Shown piece after piece: positions 1 through 5,063 of a stretch of 5,063 nucleotides of DNA. Origin of the DNA: Nitrososphaeria archaeon (lineage in GTDB: Archaea; Thermoproteota; Nitrososphaeria; Conexivisphaerales; UBA164). Position 1 is the stretch's first letter. Each line of letters starts with the position of its first letter. Position numbers and translations under genes: made by a program. Under the pieces are notes generated by a model that was not told the DNA's origin, ran no database searches, and saw nothing but the letters and a program-made list of their open reading frames with translations. The stretch lies in assembly GCA_029775955.1 (NCBI GenBank), contig JARVJW010000063.1, positions 1-5,063 on the forward strand, in the 5' to 3' direction.

Positions 1-88
1 CACCGGCCATGAGCCTAAAGTGGCCGGAGCGGGCTTGACTGAGAAGGTAAACGCTCCGAATGATGGTTATAAGAAATTATAACCTTTT
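1..88 (+). ncRNA. Candidate 3' portion of a structured RNA (partial at left edge)
   Basis: Three perfect inverted repeats lie in a row. Stem A pairs CCGGCCA (3-9) with TGGCCGG (21-27) around an 11-base loop. Stem B pairs CGGAGCG (25-31) with CGCTCCG (52-58). Stem C pairs GGTTATAA (65-72) with TTATAACC (77-84) around a GAAA tetraloop. Stems A and B share bases 25-27, so they are either stacked (A plus a 4-bp B) or alternative folds. The first 60 bases are 60% G+C, far above the AT-rich genes that follow, as is common for structural RNA genes in AT-rich genomes. The GNRA loop appears only when read on the plus strand. I do not recognise an RNA family. The alternative is a protein C-terminus: one frame is open from base 2 to a TAA at 80-82 (26 codons, ending NDGYKKL), but its base composition does not match the neighbouring genes. 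The RNA reading is favoured but not proven. Confidence 0.35.
65..88 (+). terminator. Hairpin with GAAA loop followed by TTTT
   Basis: An 8-bp perfect stem (65-72 with 77-84) closes a GAAA loop and is followed directly by four T's (85-88), just before the leuS promoter. It resembles an intrinsic terminator for whatever is transcribed into the window from the left. It could equally be the terminal helix of the RNA candidate at 1-88. Archaeal termination depends mainly on U-runs, and this run is short, so the call is moderate. Confidence 0.45.
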
Positions 89-97
89 AGAAACGGG

Positions 98-110
98 TAA
101 ACTTATAAAT
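98..110 (+). promoter_or_regulatory. Promoter of leuS (BRE-like bases plus TATA box)
   Basis: TTATAAAT at 103-110, preceded by the purine-rich GTAAAC, fits an archaeal TATA box with a BRE. Its centre is about 36 bases upstream of the leuS ATG at 143. With the usual spacing of about 25-27 bases to the transcription start, the mRNA would begin near 132-134 and have a leader of only about 10 bases. No Shine-Dalgarno sequence is visible before the ATG. Confidence 0.6.
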
Positions 111-142
111 ACATTTAGATTTCACATTAAAAGATAATTACA

Positions 143-2905
143 ATGAATTATGAACTCGAACGTAAATGGAATAAAGTATGGGACGAGCTTAGAATTTATT
201 ATGTTGATGCTGACCCAGAAAAACCAAAGAAATTTGTAACATTTCCCATTCCATATATGAATGGCCCATTACACCTTGGTCATGCATATACCATTTCCAG
301 AGCTGATGCATATGCCAGATATTTTAGGCTTAAGGGATATAATGTGCTCTTCCCTCAGGCTTGGCACTGGACAGGTCAACCAATAGTATCTGCTGCTGAA
401 AGATTAGCTAAAGGCGACGAAAATATGATAAAGGAATTCAAGCAAGTTGACAAGTTATCAGATGATATAATTTCACGGTTTAAGGATCCACTTTATATGG
501 CCAATTATTATACTCAAAGGAACAAGGATGCAATAAACCTCATTGGTATAGGAATTGACTGGCGCCGTGAATTTAAGACAACTAGCAATGACCCTTGGTT
601 CAGCAAATTTGTTGAATGGCAATTCAATACGTTAAGAGATAGAGGTTACATAACAAAGGGTTCTCATCCAGTTGTTTGGTGCCCAAGGGACAAATCTCCC
701 GTTGGTGACCATGACAGGTTAAAAGGTGAGGGGGTTTTCCCCGTGGAATTCAGGTTAATTCTCTTTAAGATGGATGACGGATCTTACCTTGTGGCATCTA
801 CCATAAGGCCAGAAACCATATTTGGAGCAACAAATATCTGGATTCATCCTGAACTTGATTATGTTAAAGCGGAAGTTAATGGGCAAACATGGATAATAGG
901 TGAAAACTCAGTTGAGCGCTTGGAGGATCAGTTATTTGATATCCATGTAATTGAACGATTTAAGGGTAATGTGCTATTGGGTAAAATGGTCACAGTGCCG
1001 GTAATTGGCACCAAAATCCCAATATTGCCTGCGACATTTATAGATAGTGCTATAGGCACTGAAGTAGTGTACAGTGTACCTTCCCATGCGCCATATGATT
1101 ACCTTGCACTGAGGGACCTCCAGACAAAAGGTGATCCTATTGCTATTGGCATAAAACCCATTAGCATAATAGAGGTTGAAGGGCACGGTGATAGCCCAGC
1201 AGTTGAAATTGTTCAAAAAATGAAAATCAAAGATCAGGAAGACGTTAAGGCAGAAGAGGCAACAAGAGAAATATATTCTTTAGAATTAAGAAAGGGAAAG
1301 TTAAAGGGAAATTGCGGCAAGTATGCAGGCATGCCAGTAAACGTGGCAAGAGGTTCTGTATTTTCAGATCTAAAATCAGCAGGATTAGCCGCCAGTATGT
1401 ATGACCTTCCAGAGCCTGTGATCTGCAGGTGCACAACGAGGTGCCACGTAAAGATTCTGCAGGATCAGTGGTTCCTCAAATATTCTGATTCTGCCTGGAA
1501 GGACAAAGCAAAAGAATGCATAAATGAGATGAACATATATCCAGAAGAAGCTAGGAACTGGTTCCTTGAGGTTGTGGACTGGCTTCTGGATTATCCATGC
1601 GCTAGGCAAAGTGGCTTGGGCACGCATCTTCCATGGGATAATAAGTGGTTAATTGAGACATTGAGCGATTCAACTGTGTATATGGCATTTTATTCAATTT
1701 CCCATATAATAAGAAAGTTCCCTCCGGAAAGATTAGAAAAAGATGTCTTCGATTATATTTTCTATGGTTCAGGCAATGTAACTGTTATATCTGAACACAC
1801 TGGCATTGATGCTTATTACCTTAAAAAGATGAGAGATGAATTTGTTTATTGGTACCCTGTTGATATGAGAGTTTCAGCAAAGGAGCTTGTTCCCAATCAC
1901 CTAACCTTCTTCATATTTCATCATGTTGCACTATTTGATAGTGAAAAATGGCCAAGGGGGATTTCAGTGAACGGGATGTTAAGGGTTGATAACGAAAAAA
2001 TGTCCAAATCAAAGGGCAATTTAATTACAATAGAAGAAGCAGTGAGGGATTATGGTGCTGATGCGGTTAGAGCAGCGTTACTCATAAGTTCTGAATATAT
2101 GGATGACGCAAACTGGAAGGGAAAGCTTGCTTTAAGCATAAAGGAAAAATTGGAAAGGATATTGCTGTCTGCAGGACAACATTTAAATGATGATAATGAA
2201 AAAAGTGATATATACGATAGGTGGATGTTAAACAGGATTTCATCTGTTTCTCAACAGGTTGGTGATATGATAGAAAACATGAACATTAAAGGAGCACTAC
2301 AAATTGCACTGTTTGACATGGATAATTACTTTAAGCAATATCTGAAAATGAAACAATATAGGGCAAACCCTACAGTCGTAAAAACGCTTATTAAGGCATG
2401 GTCATCGATAGTCGCCCCATTTATGCCATATTTTGCTGAGGAATTGTACAAACTGGTAGGAAATTCCAAAAGCATTATAATTGAAGGATGGCCAAAAGGA
2501 CTGGAATATGAAGAACGTGTAGACCTGGAAATTGGCATGACATTAAGATTGGTAAACGATATAAGAGAAATATTAAGGGTTATAAAAGTAAAACCAAAAA
2601 AGATAACAGTATTTGCCTATGATGAATACTCAGCTGCTGAACTTACAAGTAAAATGAAAACCTTAACAGATCAAAAAAGGATTGCCATAGAAAAGTTAAT
2701 AAATTCACTTCCTGACTTACAAAAAAAATATTTTGGCATAGTTGATGAAGTAAAAATTTATACAGAACACCTTAATTTTATTAAACAAGAAACAGGAATT
2801 GCAGTTCAGGTGAAAAATATCAAGCAGGCTGACCAATTGTCATCTGCAAGAACAGAAAAGGCTCTTCCAATGAAGCCGGCAATTCTTATTGAGAAGTCAA
2901 ATTAG
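143..2905 (+). CDS. leuS: Leucyl-tRNA synthetase, archaeal/eukaryotic type
   Basis: This cytoplasmic class Ia enzyme activates leucine with ATP and loads it on tRNA-Leu. At 920 residues it is a normal length for archaeal LeuRS. The Rossmann-fold signature PYMNGPLHLGH is at residues 37-47 (HLGH is the HIGH box). The inserted CP1 editing domain carries STIRPETIFGAT around 219-228 (threonine-rich hydrolytic motif, T220 onward) and PSHAPYDY (313-320); by family knowledge its D319 should be the conserved editing aspartate that holds the amino group of mischarged residues. An archaeal-type KIKDQED...EEATREIY stretch follows, then a cysteine-rich C428-R-C430...C434-H435 segment resembling a zinc ribbon, DQWFL (441-445), and KMSKS at 619-623, which closes the active site. 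After the helical anticodon-binding domain comes a C-terminal domain ending MKPAILIEKSN, the part that in archaea contacts the long variable arm of tRNA-Leu. All key motifs are intact, so it should be functional. The ATG at 143 suits the TATA box, and the first residues align with the family start. The gene appears to be transcribed alone. Confidence 0.97.
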   Translation: MNYELERKWNKVWDELRIYYVDADPEKPKKFVTFPIPYMNGPLHLGHAYTISRADAYARYFRLKGYNVLFPQAWHWTGQPIVSAAERLAKGDENMIKEFKQVDKLSDDIISRFKDPLYMANYYTQRNKDAINLIGIGIDWRREFKTTSNDPWFSKFVEWQFNTLRDRGYITKGSHPVVWCPRDKSPVGDHDRLKGEGVFPVEFRLILFKMDDGSYLVASTIRPETIFGATNIWIHPELDYVKAEVNGQTWIIGENSVERLEDQLFDIHVIERFKGNVLLGKMVTVPVIGTKIPILPATFIDSAIGTEVVYSVPSHAPYDYLALRDLQTKGDPIAIGIKPISIIEVEGHGDSPAVEIVQKMKIKDQEDVKAEEATREIYSLELRKGKLKGNCGKYAGMPVNVARGSVFSDLKSAGLAASMYDLPEPVICRCTTRCHVKILQDQWFLKYSDSAWKDKAKECINEMNIYPEEARNWFLEVVDWLLDYPCARQSGLGTHLPWDNKWLIETLSDSTVYMAFYSISHIIRKFPPERLEKDVFDYIFYGSGNVTVISEHTGIDAYYLKKMRDEFVYWYPVDMRVSAKELVPNHLTFFIFHHVALFDSEKWPRGISVNGMLRVDNEKMSKSKGNLITIEEAVRDYGADAVRAALLISSEYMDDANWKGKLALSIKEKLERILLSAGQHLNDDNEKSDIYDRWMLNRISSVSQQVGDMIENMNIKGALQIALFDMDNYFKQYLKMKQYRANPTVVKTLIKAWSSIVAPFMPYFAEELYKLVGNSKSIIIEGWPKGLEYEERVDLEIGMTLRLVNDIREILRVIKVKPKKITVFAYDEYSAAELTSKMKTLTDQKRIAIEKLINSLPDLQKKYFGIVDEVKIYTEHLNFIKQETGIAVQVKNIKQADQLSSARTEKALPMKPAILIEKSN

Positions 2906-2926
2906 CAATTATTTGCGTTTTATTTT
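2905..2926 (+). terminator. U-rich terminator after leuS
   Basis: Directly behind the leuS stop codon, a small 4-bp hairpin (GCAA at 2905-2908 with TTGC at 2913-2916) is followed by TTTTATTTT (2918-2926). In archaea a T-rich tract of this kind on the coding strand is enough to end transcription. The hairpin itself is too short to weigh much. The site suggests that the Lsm gene downstream depends mainly on its own promoter. Confidence 0.45.
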
Positions 2927-2962
2927 AGCAAGAAATTCACAATGGATAATGTTCCGCATAAA

Positions 2963-2970
2963 GTATATAA
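2963..2970 (+). promoter_or_regulatory. TATA box of the Lsm gene
   Basis: TATATAA at 2964-2970 lies in the gap behind leuS and is centred about 37 bases before the ATG at 3004, nearly the same distance as for leuS. The predicted transcription start is near 2993, giving a leader of about 10 bases. GTGG at 2994-2997 is at best a weak ribosome-binding site. Confidence 0.55.
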
Positions 2971-3003
2971 CTTACCCTTTTATCACTCTATCAGTGGCAA
3001 TAA

Positions 3004-3234
3004 ATGTCAACTGATATAACACTAAAGGTGCTTTCAGAAAGCCTGAATAAGAAAGTACTGATTCGTTTAAAAGGTAATAAAAAGATAAGAGGGCAACTTG
3101 ACGGGTTTGACCAACACATGAATCTTATATTAGGCAATAGCGAAGAAATATATGAGGATGGAACATCCAAACCTCTTGGAATAATAGTTATACGTGGAGA
3201 TAATGTAGTTCTTATATCACCATTAAAGGAATAA
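3004..3234 (+). CDS. Archaeal Sm-like RNA-binding protein (SmAP/Lsm)
   Basis: This 76-residue protein is a single Sm fold, the normal size for archaeal SmAP1. After a short N-terminal helix (about residues 4-14) comes the Sm1 motif, about 17-43, with the hallmark GFDQHMNLIL (34-43). The Sm2 motif is GIIVIRGDNVVLIS (59-72), with the typical IRGDNV. By comparison with solved family members, H38 and N40 from Sm1 and R64 from Sm2 should form the pocket that binds uridine bases on the inner face of the ring. Archaeal SmAPs assemble into heptameric rings that bind U-rich RNA and are thought to act in RNA processing or stability. Those assembly and target statements are family knowledge, not visible here. 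The start is fixed by the TATA box at 2964-2970 and by alignment with the family. In many archaea this gene is followed by the one for ribosomal protein L37e. Here a convergent transporter gene begins its 3' end 11 bases away. Confidence 0.93.
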   Translation: MSTDITLKVLSESLNKKVLIRLKGNKKIRGQLDGFDQHMNLILGNSEEIYEDGTSKPLGIIVIRGDNVVLISPLKE

Positions 3235-3244
3235 CGCTAATAAC

Positions 3245-3252
3245 TTTATTTT
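3245..3252 (+). terminator. Short T-rich tract behind the Lsm gene
   Basis: TTTATTTT (3245-3252) lies 10 bases after the Lsm stop codon, inside the last codons of the convergent transporter gene. It is the only plausible U-rich stop signal for the Lsm transcript in the 11-base gap. No matching T-rich run is seen for the transporter transcript on the minus strand just beyond its own stop, so the two transcripts may overlap at their 3' ends. Confidence 0.3.
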
Positions 3253-4415
3253 GATGCTTCAACGTTTTCCCTTTTATGATTGATATTAATTGGAAGGGGC
3301 ACTAGTGCAAATACGGCAGCAGCGGCCCAGAATGTTATCATGGGGCCCAAATAATAAAATGCCCTACCACCAGAAAAGGAACCCGTTGCATAGAGCAAAT
3401 AGTAAAGGCCGTTCATAAACCCATAACTTATGCCCCAGATTTTACTGGGCATCTTTTTTGATATCCTCTGCTGCACAAGGATTGTCCACAGGGCAAGCCC
3501 AACAGCTTCTACTCCCCATAGAACGCTCAGCACTATAAGGTCAGGTGCAAATGGAAGTAGAAAGGCAATAAATGCGCTCACTAAAGTCACAAAAAATATC
3601 TTTCGGCTTTCACCATATTTATTTATGACTTTCCCTGAACTTCTGCTAGCAAAGAACCATCCAATGCCTGCAGGTATATATACAAGCAGTAATTCAAACG
3701 GTGTTGCATGAAATCTGGCTTCAACATAAGGAACCATCATGGGATATGTAATCCCCTGCCCCAGCCCAAGAAGCATCACTGACACCAGTATCCCAGCTAT
3801 TTCTCGAAATGAGCCACCGTTCTGATTGGATTTAAGTGCATTTAGATTTATCTGTGGGAACCTGTAAACCAAGTAGATGCCTGATATAGTAACAATGCCA
3901 AATATTAGGAATATTGCTTTTATGCTTGCAATGTATAATTCTGTGAACTGTGATATGAGCAATGATATAAACCCAATGAATCCTCCGATTCCTGAACCTA
4001 TTATGCTATATAGCATCAGTTTTCCATAAAGGGAAGCGTCGTTAATGCCACCTTTAGCACCTACATATACCAACAATCCCACACTTATAAAACTGGCACC
4101 TACGCCCATCGTGAATACCGAATAGTAAATTTCCACAATGGATGACGCAAATCCGATTCCGAACAGGCCTGCAGATAATACAATCACACCTGAGTATAAT
4201 AAATCCCTAAGATGGTTCCTGTCAACAGCAAAACCGCATAATGAACTGGAAATAAACCATGACAAGTTATATAACGCATAGGTTATTCCAACTTCTATCG
4301 AATTACCCTTCAGTAGAATTACAAAGATTCCTAGGATAAACTCAAGTAACGCAAAATAGAGATTAGCTATGGCGTTTAATATAAAGGGTTCATTGCCCTC
4401 TAATTTCATCTGCAT
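3246..4415 (-). CDS. Major facilitator superfamily (MFS) transporter, substrate unknown
   Basis: This is an integral membrane protein of 389 residues, the usual size for a 12-helix MFS carrier, which moves small solutes across the membrane using an ion gradient or as a uniporter. Hydrophobic segments fall at about 12-36, 42-63, 72-93, 95-119, 133-157, 163-183, 206-231, 241-257, 273-289, 292-314, 327-346 and 355-375. The loop after helix 2 holds G61-F-A-V-D65-R66, the MFS motif A core GxxxDR. The second half repeats it weakly as G261-KVINKYGESRK after helix 8, as expected from the internal duplication of this family. The polar stretch at about 188-204 fits the central cytoplasmic loop between the two bundles. 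Nothing in the sequence shows the substrate. It is transcribed away from the 127-residue gene and converges on the Lsm gene. The ATG at 4415 gives 389 residues. A second ATG two codons later (4409) sits about 26 bases from the nearest TATA box and may be the true leaderless start, giving 387 residues. Confidence 0.88.
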   Translation of the reverse strand: MQMKLEGNEPFILNAIANLYFALLEFILGIFVILLKGNSIEVGITYALYNLSWFISSSLCGFAVDRNHLRDLLYSGVIVLSAGLFGIGFASSIVEIYYSVFTMGVGASFISVGLLVYVGAKGGINDASLYGKLMLYSIIGSGIGGFIGFISLLISQFTELYIASIKAIFLIFGIVTISGIYLVYRFPQINLNALKSNQNGGSFREIAGILVSVMLLGLGQGITYPMMVPYVEARFHATPFELLLVYIPAGIGWFFASRSSGKVINKYGESRKIFFVTLVSAFIAFLLPFAPDLIVLSVLWGVEAVGLALWTILVQQRISKKMPSKIWGISYGFMNGLYYLLYATGSFSGGRAFYYLGPMITFWAAAAVFALVPLPININHKRENVEASK

Positions 4416-4431
4416 ATTATTTTTATTACTG

Positions 4432-4439
4432 TTTATAAG
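4432..4439 (-). promoter_or_regulatory. Probable TATA box of the MFS transporter
   Basis: Read on the minus strand this is CTTATAAA, preceded by AATAAC. Its centre lies about 20 bases before the first ATG (4415) and about 26 before the second (4409), so transcription would start at or inside the coding region. A weaker AT-rich alternative (AATAAAATAA, plus positions 4441-4450) would place the start a few bases before the first ATG. The choice of box therefore affects which ATG is used. Confidence 0.45.
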
Positions 4440-4474
4440 GTTATTTTATTGCAAGAAAATTTTAAAACAAAAGG

Positions 4475-4482
4475 TTTATAAA
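4475..4482 (+). promoter_or_regulatory. Promoter of the 127-residue gene (TATA box)
   Basis: TTTATAAA is a near-ideal archaeal TATA box and is preceded by the purine-rich ACAAAAGG (BRE-like). It is centred about 37 bases before the ATG at 4516, which predicts a start near 4505 and a leader of about 11 bases. GGTG at 4504-4507, eight bases before the ATG, matches part of the anti-Shine-Dalgarno complement but may lie at the very 5' end of the mRNA. Confidence 0.65.
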
Positions 4483-4515
4483 CATCAAATTTAATAATAT
4501 AACGGTGTTATTATT

Positions 4516-4899
4516 ATGATAAATGAAAAAAGGTTACCAAACGGCGAAGTTATAAATGAAGGAAAGGCAGCTATTGCTGAATTTGAGGTTCAAAGTATTG
4601 TTCCCACGCTCATGAGACATATTATAAAGAGATACCTTAAAAAAATTGGATTGAAGAATATAAATGTAACACACAAGTTAGGAAGCACGCCATTTACTAT
4701 GAAACTTGTAATTGAGGGGGAAATTGTCAAACCCCTTTCTAGGGAACAAAAAATCAAAATTAACAAACTAGTTTCTTCTATTGAATTTGTGCTCGAAAAA
4801 GTAAATGGTAAAGGAGCAGAAGCTGATCCAGAAGAACTCCGGAGCATGCTTGCTAAGGAAGAACCTTCTTTAAGAAAAATTTACTACCGAGTCAAGTAA
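4516..4899 (+). CDS. Small basic protein of unknown function (127 aa)
   Basis: I do not recognise this protein. It has 24 Lys/Arg against 16 Asp/Glu and is therefore basic. It has no cysteine, no signal peptide and no membrane segment, so it should be cytoplasmic. By eye, a long amphipathic helix runs from about residue 16 to 45 (with the basic cluster HIIKRYLKK at 35-43). It is followed by two strands (about 49-53 and 60-67), a Lys-rich helix (75-97) and an acidic-start helix beginning at DPEEL (104-108). The C-terminus is again basic (RKIYYRVK, 120-127). The charge and size would suit a protein that binds RNA, DNA or the ribosome, but that is a guess. Coding status is well supported by the strong TATA box at fixed distance, full use of the open frame, and coding-like composition. 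An in-frame ATG at codon 33 is less likely, because it would discard the promoter-matched start. The divergent neighbour is the MFS transporter, with 100 bases between the two starts. Confidence 0.85.
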   Translation: MINEKRLPNGEVINEGKAAIAEFEVQSIVPTLMRHIIKRYLKKIGLKNINVTHKLGSTPFTMKLVIEGEIVKPLSREQKIKINKLVSSIEFVLEKVNGKGAEADPEELRSMLAKEEPSLRKIYYRVK

Positions 4900-4935
4900 A
4901 TCAATATACGAAAGTCAAAGTATAAATTATCAACA

Positions 4936-4955
4936 GTGAGCGGGAAAACCCACAC
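4936..4955. terminator. Weak hairpin between converging genes
   Basis: The gap between the 127-residue gene and the minus-strand gene end contains GGG-AAAA-CCC (4942-4951), flanked by GTG (4936-4938) and CAC (4953-4955), with an uneven internal loop. It lies 36 bases after one stop codon and 3 bases beyond the other, so it could help to end transcription from either side. The stem is short and no long T-run follows it, so this is tentative. Confidence 0.2.
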
Positions 4956-4958
4956 CTT

Positions 4959-5063
4959 TCACAGTAGATCAAAATTTGCCCATCTCATGGCTCCCATTCC
5001 TCCACTATATAGGGGATGAACCAAAATATCAACAATGACATCATTACACTCTGCTTCAGCGCA
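4959..5063 (-). CDS. C-terminal end of an unidentified protein (partial)
   Basis: A minus-strand frame is open from the right edge of the window for 34 codons and ends at a TGA (4959-4961). The visible part begins CAEAECNDVIVDILVHPLYS and finishes GGMGAMRWANFDLL. It has the look of a real soluble-protein C-terminus: a beta-strand-like VIVDILV, a glycine-rich turn, and AT-rich third codon positions with AGA and GGA codons typical of this genome. The competing minus-strand frame is open for 25 codons but has mostly G/C third positions, so it fits less well. The gene would converge on the 127-residue gene, with 59 bases between the stop codons. I cannot name the family from 34 residues. Two cysteines (C-x4-C) are visible near the left end of the fragment, but their role is unknown. 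Confidence 0.6.
   Translation of the reverse strand, partial: CAEAECNDVIVDILVHPLYSGGMGAMRWANFDLL

Noticed and set aside
39..66. C/D box sRNA, from CTGA and TGATG
   Set aside because: The boxes are in the wrong order for a full guide, and no second pair closes the RNA.
2..82. Open plus-strand frame ending in NDGYKKL, possible end of an upstream protein
   Set aside because: It is open for 26 codons and cannot be excluded, but the 60% G+C and three perfect stems fit an RNA or terminator better. Given only as the alternative for the 1-88 element.
30..84. TPP riboswitch, suggested by CTGAGA at 39-44
   Set aside because: The second half of the TPP aptamer (CTGATCTGG-like and GCGNAGGGA segments) is absent, and the stem closing the aptamer is not found.
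1..88. RNase P RNA 3' end, suggested by GCTTGA and GAATGATGG
   Set aside because: The conserved ACAGAA-CCGGCTTA-like segment that should follow is missing, and a local GAAA hairpin stands in its place.
974..2538. Several antisense open frames of 60-80 codons inside leuS
   Set aside because: They lie opposite a fully conserved synthetase, have no promoters and show no recognisable motifs. They are frame shadows.
3430..3711. Plus-strand open frame of 93 codons inside the transporter gene
   Set aside because: It lies antisense to transmembrane segments and the motif-A-like repeat of the MFS protein, with no protein-like features of its own.
4590..4847. Minus-strand open frame of 85 codons inside the 127-residue gene
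   Set aside because: It has no promoter at a suitable distance. The plus-strand frame has the strong TATA box and fits the composition better.

Overview
The window looks like chromosomal DNA from an archaeon, most likely of the Thermoplasmata (Thermoplasma/Ferroplasma type). The reasons are an archaeal/eukaryotic-type leucyl-tRNA synthetase, an archaeal Sm-like protein, AT-rich genes that mostly use AGA/AGG for arginine, and TATA-box promoters placed so close to the start codons that leaders are very short. The domain call is firm. The order-level call is inference.

Layout: (1) Positions 1-88 are GC-rich and fold into three consecutive perfect stems, the last with a GAAA loop followed by TTTT. 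This may be the 3' end of a structured RNA gene or the tail and terminator of an unidentified gene cut by the window edge. (2) leuS (143-2905, +) is complete and has its own TATA box. (3) A small Sm-like (SmAP/Lsm) RNA-binding protein gene (3004-3234, +) has its own promoter in the 98-base gap after leuS. (4) A 12-TM major facilitator transporter gene (3246-4415, -) converges on the Lsm gene with only 11 bases between them. (5) A 100-base AT-rich divergent promoter region separates the transporter from a basic 127-residue protein of unknown function (4516-4899, +). (6) The last 105 bases (4959-5063, -) are the C-terminal end of another gene that enters from beyond the right edge.

The genes look like separate transcription units, because each complete gene has its own TATA-like box. 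Three concern or may concern RNA: leucylation of tRNA, Sm-type RNA binding, and possibly the 1-88 RNA. No mobile element, CRISPR array, defence island or other clearly new system is visible. The points most worth following up are the 1-88 structured element, the unassigned 127-residue protein, and the transporter start codon.
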